Positions 1 to 12,542 are shown, numbered from the stretch's first letter. The stretch is 64,000 bases of DNA from Cryptomeria japonica (GCF_030272615.1 NC_081406.1:140400361-140464360); one strand, 5' to 3'. Program-made: numbers and translations. Notes: generated by a model not told the origin, from the letters alone.

Positions 1-779
1 CATTAAAGGTCCATTAATGTGACATATTTCCAAAAAGAAATGGATGTGTGGAATAAGTGAATGAGTGATGAAGGCTTATGATTGTGAAAAGAAGTGAAGG
101 TAGCATGGATGATGGAGACTCAAGATAAAAAAGTATATCTTTTGACTTGAAATTTTAGAACTTTTATCCCTGTTATTTTGACATTAGGGAGATCAACTCT
201 TGTTCTTTTTTCTTCATAGGAGTTTTATCCTTGACTTTGATTTTTGTGGAGTCCCAATAGCTTTTTATTTTGATTTGGACTAAAGGACTTTTCATTATTT
301 TTTAGTTTTACATTTTTCTTTTTCAAGCATGATTTTTTATCCCCAATATGTAAGGTCTTTTGTGATTCTCATTGATCCAAGTCTAGGAGAGGAGTGGAAA
401 TGGAATGAGCAGATGAAATAATAGGAATATACAAATTCTCAAAAGGGTTGGTGATAGATTCAATATATTTTTCACTCTTCTTGCTCTCTAGCTTTACATC
501 CTGATGATGTATCACAGAGCGTGATCCAAAACGTTGATGCAAAAAATTTCACATGATCTACTCCGAAAGAAGATGATTACTATCTCATGGGTTGTGGAAA
601 CGTAATGTATATCAATAGATTCTTTGTTAGAACCACTCTTAGGACTATTGATATCATGAGACTCTTGCGCCACTATAGGAAATTTGGATTAAAACTTAGT
701 ATCCACAAAACTAGCTGGTTTGAACCCAGTTCCTTGATATTGCACATTGTTTGTAGGTCATTATTGCTAACTAAATGTC
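1..779. other. Unassigned left edge
   Basis: No gene is recognisable here. The stretch directly follows, on the minus strand, the G polyprotein fragment at 780-1042, so it may be its decayed continuation (the G-patch region in element H). I can only see a weak stretch of similar spacing around 690-780 and would not claim more. The short open frame at 587-790 has no family features. Confidence 0.4.
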
Positions 780-1042
780 TTAGGAGATAATGGTCCGAGT
801 TGGTCAACATGAAAGATATACTCACCACATCCCATATCTTTAATCTTGAATTTTCCTTTTAGCTCTACTTGCTTTAAAGTAGAAGCTTTCAATGATTTTG
901 GATCCACATATGTTGAGGATGGAGTTGCTTCTCTATTAATTGGGACTATTACTTCTAATCTTGGTCTTAGGTTATTGCAATATATGAAAGGATTTGGATA
1001 ACCCTTGACTGTTATTTTAGCTCCATTGTGTGGAAATGTGAT
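780..1042 (-). pseudogene. Gypsy element G, protease-downstream fragment
   Basis: Read on the minus strand this translates without stops into a peptide that follows the region just after the aspartic protease of element H (58510-58750). Shared landmarks are FPHNG, then an N-N-L-R-P motif, then S-T-Y-V/I-D-P-[KE]-S-L-K and E-L-K-G-K. It starts where the G fragment at 23223-23295 stops: both ends carry the hexamer tgtgat (1037-1042 and 23223-23228), as expected if everything between them is one compound insertion. It is a non-functional fragment of a gag-pol polyprotein. Family assignment rests on the comparison with H inside this window. Confidence 0.75.
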
Positions 1043-2674
1043 GCTCTACCCCAAGCCATCATAGCATTTCAGTTATTTTCATGTTGGACCTATTTTGGAT
1101 ACTATATTTTGATGCATTATGGACCCGAATTCTATATGATCTCATGTTATGGATAACATTGATATGATTATGTCATTTACTTTGATTTGCAGTACTTTAT
1201 TTAGATGCTTGAAATTATAGATGCATGCTCTATAAATGATTTAATTCCATGTTTACGAGGATGATGCCATTTAGTAGATGATTGTATATGGATGTTATCA
1301 GATAATTGGATACTTGATTTTAATAATTAAAATTTTATGTGATGTCTAAACTGTATTCTTTTGATAATATTATACATGATTTTTGGAATTACTAACGTGC
1401 AAGTGAGATGTGCAGAAAAATCATTCCATGTGACCATGGAAATTATTTGGAGAATCAGGCCTAGGCCTATGTGCGATTATGAAGCTAGGGGTTGTTTATT
1501 TGGAGAGACAACCCCTCGTTTGTAAATGTGTTTTAATTTATAAATGTTATGCTTGGATGAGTGTTTAATTTGGAAATTGTTTAATTTATAAATTTAAAAA
1601 AAAGGGACATTTGCCATGAGTGTTTTAGTGATGTGTAATTCATTTCATAGTGTCACTTGACACATGTGTTATAGGATGAGTTGGCATTGTTATGTCTCTT
1701 TTTGAGGAAATTTATTTTATCAATGCATATATTTTCATTTATCCTAGAATGGTCCCAAGTAAACCTTGGATAGGGAGCCATTAGAAGGGTCAACCCAGGG
1801 TTGACCTGTAGGTAAACTTTGGGTGGACTTCAAGGACGTTAAACTAACTCCTGGGGTCAAGTTAGGAGCATTTTTAGTGGGCCATATGATGTACCTATGG
1901 ATGAAGGCCAAATTTATCCATGTGTCCATTCCCTAGGGCTTGTTTAACCTCCCCAAAAATTGAGTTTCCCAAGTTGGCCGAATTCATCTTTAGAAGAGCC
2001 TTCCTAGGTTAGATAACCCACTTCATGAGTGTCATTTCTCTTCCCCATTCCATTTCCCCTTTTTGACGTTCCTTGGTTAGGGAGTGTACAAGGTTTTTGG
2101 GAAGACCAACCAATGAGCATCCTTCACCCTTCCTAAGTGGGTTGGAAAGAGTGAGGAGTGGCTTCATAGGGAATAGTTTGGGAGGGAGAAGTTTGATCAC
2201 CCGTTCTCCATTTTGGAGACTTACAATTCTTAAAAATTTTGGCAAGTATTGGGAAGATTTTGGCTAAGTTTTGAAGGAGAAAAAGTTGTGGATTTGGGCA
2301 GCTCTCCTACAAATTCTCTTACTCTTTTGGAAAGTTAAGGTTGGTTGAACTCCTATCTAGTGTATGATGTTGTTTTCTTTTGAAAAGATTGTGGTTGTTT
2401 TTTCTTATGTGTAGGAAGGAGTATAATTCTTCCTTATGTGTTTTTTTGGTTGTGTTTTTATGTTTCTTTGTTTTGGGAGTTTTCAAGGCCAAACTCACCC
2501 TTGGGAGGGTAGAGTGGACTTGGGGTGAAGGGCTGTTTGATAGCCTTTGAGTGAGAGACTCTCTTTGGAAGAGAGTGATTCTCAAGGGATTTTGTGACCC
2601 TTGCTGCATTATGATTTGTTTATGCAATGGGGGTTATAAGGGGAGTTTTGTTGTCTTGTATGCCTTGGGGGACA
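1043..2674. other. AT-rich flank, no gene recognised
   Basis: There is no recognisable protein. A small hairpin sits at 1488-1515 (arms ggggttgt and acaacccc). Short frames at 2009-2245 and 2319-2627 show no domain. Probably part of the unidentified element that forms the compound insertion. Confidence 0.5.
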
Positions 2675-3831
2675 TGTTGGGACTAATTAAATTTGAGTGA
2701 ATTTGAGAGACCCATTTCAAAAAATTTCTCTGCATTTCCAAATGATCATAAAATGAGTTAGTTTGAATGGCCTAGTTAGAGAGAGGGTAAAATGGAGTCA
2801 GTTGATTTTCAAAGGGTAAGGCTTGGGAAGCATGTCCTACACCTTTCTTTCAGTTAAAGAAGTGTGTTGCAACTTTCAGTTTTCAGTTTGGATCAGTTTA
2901 TTAGGTACCCATTTCAAGGGGTGAGCTGAAAATGCATTTTAGGCACATATGCTGATTTTATAGAGTATCCTAATTTAAGCTCCTATATCTTTTTCCCTGT
3001 TGATTATCATGATGAAATTCAAAATGGATTGGATTATATGCATAAAATTGTGCCTCCGTGCAAAATTTCAAGTCTTCATGAATCCATTTGCTCAGTTTAC
3101 CAAGCTCAAATTGTTTGCAGTTTGTATGTTTTGACAAGTCCTTGTTTCAGGACCTAGTCGGAGCCTTGTTTTGCATAAGTGTAAAAGTTGACTCAGTGAA
3201 TATCATGTCAAAATGGTTGTTCTAGGTTATTATTGGTATAAATGAGAAACTATGTTTCCAGTTTCAAGCTCCTGCCAATCCGTTTGATCAGTTTTCAAAA
3301 GGGTTTCTTAGGCCATCTGTTTCAGTGATCTGTACTTTCATTGTCGTATCAGTTAAAGTAGCCATTTTCATGAGCACACCATTTGCACCCAGTCAGTCTT
3401 TTGGTCAAAATGAGTATTCTAAGATTTTATATGTACTTCAAGGTACCTATGTCTCAGATTTGAGGGTCTACGGAGATAGTTTAATATTTTTAAGAAAGGC
3501 ATCATGAGTTGCCTGAGCATTGACTTCATCAGGTCCGCAGTGCCGACAAAGCCAGTTGGTCATTTTTGATAATTAATATCTCTTCACTTGGGACTCTTCT
3601 TGAAAAACTATTTGGTAGAGTTCATTCTTGTATATCAGAGTACACGCCTGTCAAATGGCGTGGTCCAGAAAGGTGTTTTGACTGGTTTGAAAATTAAGCA
3701 TTTGTGATTAAATGCAAAAATGTGGCGCAGGCGCTTGAAAGTTGCAAAACTCAATTTGATGATTCAAAAATGGTGCCAATTGATTCCAGAGGTAAGTTTA
3801 AGGTTCCTGAGGTATTTCAGAGGTCAGTTGC

Positions 3832-4029
3832 ATGAAAACAAAAAAAAATTTAGTCGGACCCACTTTGGGGCCCGACCTAGATAAATGCCTGTGCATTAAT
3901 TTTGTGGCGGAATGTTCTAATTTCACAATATTTCAACCCCTAGAGATAATCAAGAAAGTGATTGATGCTATGGCTTACTCAAAGTTGAATTTTCTACATT
4001 GGCATATTAGAGATTCCAATCTTTTATAA
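3832..4029 (+). pseudogene. Captured beta-hexosaminidase (GH20) fragment in 5' LTR
   Basis: The open stretch encodes 65 residues. Its C-terminal half (nt 3931-4029) contains IIKKVIDAMAYSKLN followed by FLHWHI and RD. In plant and animal GH20 beta-N-acetylhexosaminidases the equivalent segment reads ...KKVIDSMAYAKLN-VLHWHIVD, lying in the TIM barrel just before the active-site strands. The match breaks off right after the D-S, where the genuine enzyme continues with a QSFP-type motif, and no other part of the enzyme is present. The upstream half (3832-3930) I do not recognise. The same frame occurs in the 3' LTR (11091-11288), so capture preceded the last insertion. It cannot encode an enzyme. 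Confidence 0.75.
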
Positions 4030-4228
4030 ACTTATGCAATGGAAGATGATGATTTTGGAGTAGATGTTTGAAACATTGAAACAAGTAGCGAATGACATTA
4101 TGGCAGGTGTAAAACCAACACTTCCCCTCCTCGCATGGCTGTTAAAAGATCATCGTGAAAGGCTTCCAAGAAAATACATTTAGAGAATTAACTTCCTCTT
4201 GTGTGGCATGGTGAAAGTCTGAAGTTTA

Positions 4229-4320
4229 AACTTCACCAAATAAAACTCTAGCCAATTGCAACTTCAGCAAATAAAACTCCAGCCAATTGAACCTTCAGCA
4301 AATAAAACTCCAGCCAATTG
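4229..4320 (+). repeat. 31-bp tandem triplication (5' LTR only)
   Basis: Three units starting at 4229, 4260 and 4290 share the core caaataaaactc-agccaattg. The 3' LTR has one unit at the equivalent place (about 11487-11517), so the expansion happened in one LTR or the contraction in the other after insertion. Confidence 0.85.
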
Positions 4321-4544
4321 TAGCAGCAGCATTAAAACTTCCAAGTAATGTAATAGCACCTGCTTGATATGTGAAATGGCATTTTAAAAAAAAGAAACCT
4401 CAGGCAAAATGAAATAGCAGCTCCTGGAGTGTGGATGGAAAGAGGCAGCGTGAAGTTTTAAAACAAATGCATTTGGCAAGTGTAAAACCCCCTCCTTCAG
4501 CATGGATATTAATAACTTCAAGATTTGCAATTGGTAAGTTTAGT

Positions 4545-4705
4545 GCCAATGTTCCCAGCCATGGTAATTGGTAAAACAAACAGATTTTTTTAAAAAATCT
4601 TTAATGCAATTGCAATTGGCTTAAAGCCAATGTTCCTAGCCATGGTAATTGGTAAAACAAACAGATTTTTTTAAAAATCTTCAATGCAATTACAACTGAC
4701 TTAAA
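4545..4705 (+). repeat. 80-bp tandem duplication (5' LTR only)
   Basis: Two copies (4545-4625, 4626-4705) begin gccaatgttc and end before another gccaatg. The 3' LTR carries a single copy near 11740-11820. Confidence 0.85.
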
Positions 4706-5412
4706 GCCAATGTCCCCTCTGTCGTGGGAGACAACAATAAAAAGTTTTTAAAACAAAACAAATGTAATGTGCAGTTATCTTCTAGATCTGCAACATGGAA
4801 ATAAAAGAGGCATTTAAAAATCTTCCAAGCAATGCAATTTGGTAGCCAAGTCAACTTCCTCCCTGCTATGCGTATGGTGTGGCAATTGGCTGGGAAACCA
4901 TGAAAAATTTCAGCAAGGCAAGTTGGCAGTCCCCTCCCTGCCGTGAGCTTCTATGAGGTGGGTAAGCTAGAGAAGGAAGTTTAATGGGTAGTAAAAACTC
5001 CCAAATTAATGAAATTAGCAGGTCCATTCTCCTTCTGCGTGGCACATAAAGTGAAGGAGCATCATTAAACTCCAAACAAATACATGCAATGGGAAGGCGA
5101 TGGGTATTGGAGCAGACTTTGAAAAAAATTCAAAGCAGTGCAATCAGTATGTGTATCTCCATGTCGAATCCTCTCTATGTGGACTGAAATGGTGAATAGA
5201 TTTTAAAAACTATAGCAAATTCATTTGGCAAGTGTAAAGTTTAGTATCCATCGACCCCTGCCAACATCCTTCCATGGAGTGAGAGTTTCAAAAGTTTTGA
5301 ACAATGTAAACTCTTCAGACAAATGCATTTGGCAGCCATTTAAACTCTTTCAAAAGTGCAGTCCCAGGCGAAAAGCTTTATCCCACATTGGCTGGGGAAT
5401 GGATCATTTTGG

Positions 5413-5422
5413 TATTTATAAG
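5413..5422 (+). promoter_or_regulatory. TATA-like box, 5' LTR
   Basis: TATTTATAAG sits in a conserved context (ggatcattttgg before, agcaagactc after) in both LTRs. It would place transcription start near 5445. Inference from sequence only. Confidence 0.45.
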
Positions 5423-5701
5423 CAAGACTCCACACTACCATAATGTGAATGCCTCAAAGGCTTTTGACGAATGGTGCCGGTTGGGCACCCAAGTGGACCC
5501 CATGCACTTGGGCATGCTTCTCGAGGTGACCAAGGAGGTTGACAAGTGGCAACCAGGTGGAACCCACACATGCACGGATCTCGAGGCAGGTGAGTTTTGC
5601 AGAGAAAAGGCAAATGAGCAGGTTCAAGGTGATCCAACGGCATGTGTGACTTCCTTACCCAAAGATGCTTGCGCGTTAACCTCTGTGAAATGGCGAAAAA
5701 T

Positions 5702-5862
5702 AGGTGGCGGGTCCAGGTGGAAAGACAGCTTGCAGGTGTCGGTGAGGTGGCAATGACATGTCGCTGAGGTGGCGATGATGTGGCCGATAAATAAGCAGAC
5801 AGGTGGCGCACACGAGGCATTGAGGTGGCGGATGGATGATGTGTCATCCGAGGTGGTGCCAA
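5702..5862 (+). repeat. GC-rich gaggtggcg minisatellite
   Basis: At least six copies of a gaggtggcg-like 9-mer at irregular spacing, set in an AT-rich LTR. The equivalent tract in the 3' LTR is about 12855-13015. Confidence 0.6.
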
Positions 5863-6433
5863 GTGGATCCTATCAGTGAATCAGAAGATGCCACGTGGCA
5901 GGGCGTCAGGAGCCAAAAATTAGTTAAAATTAAAATTAAGTATATAGTTTCAACTATTGAGAAAATCCAAAAATTTAAATGATGTGCACATGTTGAGGAT
6001 TAATTCTCTCAGAGGCTTATTTTTGGACAAAATATCAAGTATCATATATCACCGGAAAGCTCTCAGGATAAGGAATCCAATAATACAATTAATTTTAAAT
6101 TTTTTTGGGGGATATTTTGGGAGCAATTTCCACGAGAAAGAAGAAGGAATTGAAATTCAGTTGGAAAAGAGACACTTGGCAATTTCGGTTGCAGACCTAA
6201 TCTTTTTCCCTCTCCTTTTTATTCTCATTTTCTTCTCATTGTAAGGGTTCTAGAAATTTGGAGAAAGGCTCCAGATTTTCATGGTTCCCAATTCTAGGTT
6301 TGTTTCAAATTTGCAGTAAAATGACTTCTTTCAAGTAATAGAGTTTCTTCTTGCTGTAAATGTTTTTTGTTGCAGTCACATATATGAAGGCATATACAAT
6401 TTATTTAATTTTCTCCAGGCATTCTTTATTTTC

Positions 6434-6439
6434 AATAAA
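6434..6439 (+). terminator. Poly(A) signal AATAAA, 5' LTR
   Basis: AATAAA in the context ttcaataaatc is conserved in both LTRs, about 1 kb after the TATA-like site. It could mark the end of the R region. Confidence 0.4.
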
Positions 6440-7093
6440 TCTAGTCTTCAAGGGAGTTTGGGTTTATCCTCCCAAATGACAGTGTAATTCTTGTTCCTAG
6501 GCATCCTTTACAAAAGGGATTTAAATTCTATGAGTAGAAATTATGAATTTGAATTATTGTTTGGATATGTATGATCCTCTGTCTGAGCTTAGAATGCATT
6601 TTTGTAAGGCATTAATGGAGGGATATCTTTCTTCAAATAAATTGGATTTGCAATAGAGGTTTTCATTTATAGATTGATATATGACTTTGTTGCCCTTGGA
6701 TAAGGCACTGATCTTCCAGATTGGGGAGATTCTCAGAGATTTTAAATCAATATCCTCATTTAATTTTATGTTTGTAATGTTAGTTTGTTCTATCCATCTC
6801 ATGATTCAAACATTATTGAGTTGCAAGTGTGGATCTAACCCATCTGCAGTAACCTCTTAGTTTTTGAACCTTATGAGATCCATCTACTTTTATTGATGCA
6901 GTCTTGTATGTAATAGGTCTAATTAAATGCATCAAAAGTATACCCACCTAGGTTTTCCAGAGCCTGAAGAGTAGAAGGATTTAGATCCTTGTCATGTTGT
7001 CCAAGCCCTGAGGTTCTTCATAGATTGAATTGAATACTTCATAGATCAATTGCAGGTGTACTTGGGTTAATCATTTTTTATGAACAACAAAAA

Positions 7094-7111
7094 TGGCGAC
7101 TTTGCTAGGGA
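7094..7111 (+). promoter_or_regulatory. Primer-binding site of gag-only element
   Basis: TGGCGACTTTGCTAGGGA starts 4 bases after the 5' LTR. It has the 5'-TGG and the body expected for pairing with a tRNA 3' end. Similar TGGCGACT...GGGGA sites are known from Ogre/Tat gypsy elements (tRNA-Arg type). This points to a gypsy partner for mobilisation. Confidence 0.7.
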
Positions 7112-7671
7112 GAATGATGTAAAAAAAATTTATGTCAAGTGAAACCCAGAGTTGTGCCTATCCAATTTGAGGAAAGAGTCTTAGAAGTTTACAAATCTGA
7201 AAGTTTTTTTTCAGATTTGAAAGTGTGTATTCTAGAAAATTTTGTTGCTATGAAATTTGAAAAATATTATGTGACTCTGCTGTGTGTGTGCTGAGACCCA
7301 GACATCTGAAAGTTTTTTAGAGTGAAGATCAGTGGTTAAATTTTTTCCTCTTCAAGGAGGGAGCGACTCTGTAAGAACGAACCTGAGATTTGGAGGAGTT
7401 CTTCAAATTTCCAGTCAGAAGTGAAGTGAACAGTAGCAGCAAATTTACTCCAGGTATTCCTAATTGTTGAGGTAGTTATTTGTTCCTTATTAGGTGAAAA
7501 AGTCACCATAAAAAGGAAAATAAATTCATACTTCACATATTTCCTATTTTGAAAAGTTTCAGTTAAAGCATGGGTGAAGTATTTTGAATAATAGAGAAGA
7601 TAAACTCTAGTTACAAATAAATTTTATTGGTTGAAAATAGTGAATGTATTAAGGCAAGATTGTAGCTAGTA

Positions 7672-9675
7672 ATGGATTGTTGTAGAAATTTCTCTATTAA
7701 AGGTTATGTGCCATTTTGTTTTGATGGCATACCTGGTTACCCGAATCAGATTCCAAGTGACATTAGAAAGCATTTATCATTGTTTAATGGGGACTAGTTA
7801 CAATCAACAAGAATGCATGTGCAAAACTTTGTTGATTTAATGAATGACTATGAAATTTGTCATGAGGATGTTTGCATGAAGTTGTTTGTGCAGAGCTTGA
7901 AAGGGGATGCCAAGATTTGGTTCTCATTTTTGTAGGAAGCTTCTATTCCCTCATGGGAAGAATTAGTTGCATCTTTTCTTGAGCAATTTGCTGATAGAAT
8001 AAACTTTAATGATGCACTAAGGAAATTGATGGAGATGAGAATTGAGGAAGGTGAGTTAGTTTCGGCCTTCAATGTCAGATTCTCCAAAGCATTGGCTGAG
8101 ATCCCACAAGGGTATAAACTAAATGATGAAGTGTCTTTAGTGATTTATTTGGATGCCTTTGGAAGTAAGATGAGTTACAGGTTGAGGGGTAAAGAGCCAA
8201 AGACATTACATCAGGCATTTGTGATAGCCATGGACATAGAGAAAAATTTAAAATATGGCATTCCTAAAAGACTTGTATCTGCTGGTGTCTGTTGTTATAA
8301 TGTTTGTAATGTTGCAACTAAGTATGCAGTGAGAAGTGATGTTCAGAGTTTTGGTGTTCACACTTGTGTTGGCAACTACGATAATTTAATTCACTTTAAA
8401 AATCAGAGTTGTTTGGTGCAAACAATGGTTGATCCTCACTTAGATATTGATAATGTCAATTGTGTTGAGGATGAAGTAAAAGTATTTTCAGATTTCACTT
8501 CTTATAATCATGTTGATGATCTTTCTAATTTGAAAGTTATGCATAAAGTTAATTCAAAAAATCTCAATGGTACACATGATTGCAATGAAAATATAGCACA
8601 CATTGATGAACAAATTTTTAAAGAATGTCATATGGAACAACAAAGTGCAATGCAATTCCAAAAGATTGCAGAACTTAGAAAAGCTCTTAAAGTTGTGGAT
8701 AAGAAAGTTCAAATGTTGGAGAGCCTTAGAGTTATTGATGAAGACCTTCTGCAATATGGTGAAGGGGATTCCTCAGAAAAGGAGTATGAACTGAATGCTT
8801 ATACAATTGATGAACAACATGCTAATCTAACAGATGGTTTTATGACAGAAAATTTAAGTGAACATGTTGGATATTCATCAGATGAAGTAAAGGGTAGTGA
8901 TATTCATCTTCATTCTTTGATTGATGATGACTATTCTATTGGTAAAAAAGATCAATTGTGGCAAGATAAGTATGACTATTTTGATTCTCAGAATGATGAT
9001 CATAGGATGAAATTTTGTGGTTATGAAGCATGGAACACTGAGGATAGTTCCAGCCAAGTTTCAATTTCTTCTTTGTCTGATGAAGATGATTATGATGATC
9101 GAATGGATGGTATCTTTAGCAAATTTTCTAATGTTTTATTTGATGTCAATATAGATACAAACCAACCTCTTCATTGTCATAATGTTCATAAGGGGATTCT
9201 TCATTTGGTTTCTAACCCTTTGTATGAAGAAGTAATTGATCAGCCATATGTTGTAAATGATGAACCAGTCCATGATGCTGATACCATTCCATGCAACAGT
9301 GACATGTGTCAAGATGGAGATTTTTGTAATGGGTTGCTTGCTAGTGTGTTTGAACCCCATCTTGAAGTTTTTCATTTGAAGATGAGTGAATGTGCAAATC
9401 TTACTTTAGATTATATGCTTGAGCCAGAGGTATGTTCATTTTTTCAAGAGTGGGATGTTAAAGATGTTGATTTATTGCACTTAGTAGATGATGAAAAGAA
9501 TGGATACGTTTTAGTGGTTGATCATGAAAGTAAGGTTCAAAATTATGTTCATGATGGGTATGCATATAGTGCTGATTGGAAAAGCATGCAGAAAGATGTG
9601 TGTCGTAATAGAAGCATTTTTTTGATGATTAGTGTTTGCTTCAGATTGTTTACATTATTAAGTGATGAGAATTAG
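7672..9675 (+). pseudogene. Retrotransposon Gag polyprotein (two amber codons)
   Basis: One frame of 667 codons runs from ATG 7672 to TAG 9673-9675, with in-frame TAG at 7795-7797 and 7933-7935; the rest is open. Residues about 50-200 are a retrotransposon Gag (capsid) domain: motifs F-V-Q-S-L-K-G-D-A-K-I-W-F, S-W-E-E-L-V-A-S-F-L-E-Q-F, then G-E-L-V-S-A-F-N-V-R-F-S-K. The C-terminal 400 residues are strongly acidic and low in complexity, with no CCHC zinc knuckle, protease or RT. A 5' leader of about 580 bp precedes it. In a complete element this protein would build the virus-like particle. The first 119 codons are lost to translation if the ambers are not read through; the open part starts at ATG 8029. 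Confidence 0.85.
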
Positions 9676-9932
9676 ATTTTTGATAAGGGAAAGAGTTGGT
9701 TTAGACTTTAGTGGATGGGAGCCATTTTATAAGTATGTTTGTATATCTTGTACAGTTGCTTTGCTTCAGTTGTGTGGTTTTCAATAAGGTGCCCTGATGT
9801 TTGGGTTGAATAAGGAAGCCCTATTTTGTAGAAGAAGAGAAGAGATAAGATCCGTTTTTGGGTGGTCTACTTAACCATTGATTCTAGATTCTTGTGTTGA
9901 TCTTGCGATCAACCATCCCCAGTCAGAGCCAC
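9676..9932 (+). other. 3' untranslated region of gag-only element
   Basis: Non-coding, between gag and the 3' LTR. A purine run at 9831-9850 (gaagaagagaagagataaga) could be a polypurine tract, but it lies about 80 bp upstream of the LTR edge. No purine tract abuts the LTR itself. Confidence 0.5.
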
Positions 9933-11090
9933 TATTGGGACTCATTATATTTGATAAAATTTGAGAGGCCCATTTCAAAAAAGTTCTCTGCATTTCCAAA
10001 TGATCATAAAATGAGTCAGCTTGAATGGCCTAGTTAGAGAGAGGGTAAAATGGAGCCAGTTGATTTTTAAAGGGTAAGGCTTGGGAAGCATGTCCTACAC
10101 CTTTCTTTCAGCTAATGAAGTGTGTTGCAACTTTTAGTTTTTAGTTTGGATCAGTTTATTAGGTACCCATTTCCAGGGGTGAGCTGAAAGTGCATTTTAG
10201 GCACATATGCAGATTTTATTGAGTAGCCTACTTTGAGCTCCTATATCTTTTGCCCTATTGATTTTCATGATGAAATTCAAAATGGATTGGATTCTATGCA
10301 TAAAATTTTTCCTCCGTGCAAAATTTCAAGTCTTGATGAATCCATTTGCTCAGCTTACAAAGCTTGAACTGTTTGCAGTTTGTATGTTTTGGCAAGTCCC
10401 TGTTTCAGGACCTAGTTGGAGCCCTGTTTTGCACAAGTGTAAAAGTTGTCTCAGTGAATTTCATATCAAAATGTTTGTTCCAAGTTATTTTTGGTATAAA
10501 TGAGAAGCTATTTTTCCACTTTCAAGCTCCTGGCAATCCATTTGATCAGTTTTCAAAAGGGTTTCTTAGGCCATTTGTTTCAGTGATCTGTACTTTCATT
10601 ATTGTATCAGTTAAAGTAGCCATTTTCATGAGCGCACCATTTGCATCCAGTCAGTCTTTTGGTCAAAATGAGTATTTTAAGATTTGATATGTACTTCAAG
10701 GTACCTATGTCTCAGATTTGAGGGTCTACAGAGATCGTTTAATATTTTTGAGAAAGGCATCATGAGTTGCCTGAGCATTGACTTCATCAGGTCCGCAACG
10801 TCGACAAAGCTGGTTGGTCATTTTTGACAATTAATATCTCTTCACTCGGGATTCATCTTTAAAAAATGTTTGATAGAGTTTATGCTTGTATATCTGAGTA
10901 CACACCTATCAGATGGCGTGGTCCAGAAAGGTGTTTTGACTGGTTTGAAAATTACACCTTCGCGATTAAATGCGAAAAACGTGGCGCAGGCGTTTGAAAG
11001 TTGCAAAACTCAATTTGATCATCCAAAAATGGTGCTGATTGATTCCAAAGGTAAGTTTAAGGTTCCTGAGGTATTTCAGAGGTCAGTTGC

Positions 11091-11288
11091 ATGAAAACGA
11101 AAATTGTTTTAGCCGGACCCACTTTGGGGCCCGACCTAGATAAATGCCTGTGCATTAATTTTGTGGCAGAATGTTCTAATTTCACAGTCTTTCAACCCCT
11201 AGAGATAATCAAGAAAGTGATTGATGCTATGGCTTACTCAAAGTTGAATGTTCTACATTGGCATATTAGAGATTCCAATCTTTTATAA
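11091..11288 (+). pseudogene. Captured GH20 fragment in 3' LTR
   Basis: Same 65-residue frame as 3832-4029 with a few substitutions. Here the core reads LNVLHWHI, closer to the enzyme than the 5' copy's LNFLHWHI. The hexosaminidase-like part is nt 11190-11288. No flanking exons or splice-site logic of the donor gene are visible. Confidence 0.75.
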
Positions 11289-12532
11289 ACTTATGCAATG
11301 GAAGGCAATGGTTTTGGAGTAGATGTTTGAAACATTGAAACAAGTAGCAAATGGCATTATGGTAGGTGTAAAACCAGCACTTCCCCTCCTCACATGGTTA
11401 AAAGATCATCGTGAAAAGCTTCCAAGAAAATACATTTAGAGAATTAACTTCCTCTTGTGTGGCATGGTGAAAGTTTGAAGTTTAAACTTAAGCAAATAAA
11501 ACTCCAGCCAATTGCAGCAACAACATTAAAACTTCCAAGTAATGTAATAGCACCTGCGTGATATGTGAAAGGGCATTTAAAAAAAAGAAACTCCAGGAAA
11601 AATGAAATAGTAGCTCCTGGAGTGTGGATGGAAAGAGGCAACATGAAGTTTTAAAACAAATGCATTTGGCAAGTGTAAAACCCCCTCCTTCAACATGGAT
11701 ATTAATAACTTCAAGATTTGCAATTGGTAAGTTTAGTGCCAATGTTCACAACCATGGTAATTGGTAAAACAAATAGATTTTTTTTTAAATCTTTAATGAA
11801 ATTGCAACTGGCTTAAAGCCAATGTCCCCTCTGTCATGGGAGTCAACAATGAAAAGTTTTTAAAACAAAACAAATGTAATGTGCAGTTATCTTCAAGATC
11901 TACAACGTGGAAATAAAAGAGGCATTTAAAAATCTTCCAAGCAATGCAATTTGGCAGCCAAGTCAACTTCGTCCCTGCTGTGCATATGGTGTGGCAATTG
12001 GCTGGGAAACCATGAAAAATTCCAGCAATGCAAGTTGGCAGTCCCCTCCCTGCCGTGAGCTTCTAAAAGATGGGTGAGCTAGAGAAGGAAGTTTAATGGG
12101 CAGTAAAACTCCCAAATTAATGCAATTAGCAGGTCCATTCTCCTTCTGCATGGCACATAAAGTTAAGGAGCATCATTAAACTCTAAACAAATACATGCAA
12201 TGGGAAGGCGATGGGTATTGGTGCAGACTTTGAAAAAATTCAAAGCAATGCAATCAATATGTGTATCTCCATGCTGAATCCTCTCTACGTGGACTGAAAT
12301 GGTGAATAGATTTTAAAAACTATAGCAAATTCATTTGGCAGGTGTAAAGTTTGGTATCCATCGACCCCTGCCAACATCCTTCCCTAGTGTGAGAGTTTCA
12401 GAAGTTTCAAACAATGTAAACTCTTCAGACAAATGCATTTGGCAGCCATTAAAACTCTTTCAAAAGTGCAGTCCCAGGTGAAAAGATTTATCCCACATTG
12501 GTTGGGGAATGGATCATTTTGGTATTTATAAG

Positions 12533-12542
12533 CAAGAATCCA
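12533..12542 (+). promoter_or_regulatory. TATA-like box, 3' LTR
   Basis: Identical TATTTATAAG in the same context as in the 5' LTR. Confidence 0.4.

Larger units (their letters stand above)
2675..7089 (+). repeat. 5' LTR (4415 bp) of gag-only element
   Basis: It begins TGTTGGGACT and ends GAACAACA, and is collinear with 9933-14243. It contains a captured GH20 fragment (3832-4029), a 31-bp triplication (4229-4320), an 80-bp tandem duplication (4545-4705), a TATA-like site (5413-5422) and a poly(A) signal (6434-6439). It is about 100 bp longer than the 3' LTR, mainly through those duplications. Confidence 0.9.

Noticed and set aside
5388-5862. Overlapping 122- and 148-residue open frames on both strands
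   Set aside because: They lie in the GC-rich gaggtggcg minisatellite of the LTR; no domain, and the frame is not kept in the other LTR (about 12530-13010).
11091-11288. A functional hexosaminidase gene
   Set aside because: Only one short segment of the GH20 barrel is present, inside LTRs, without the catalytic part or neighbouring exons.
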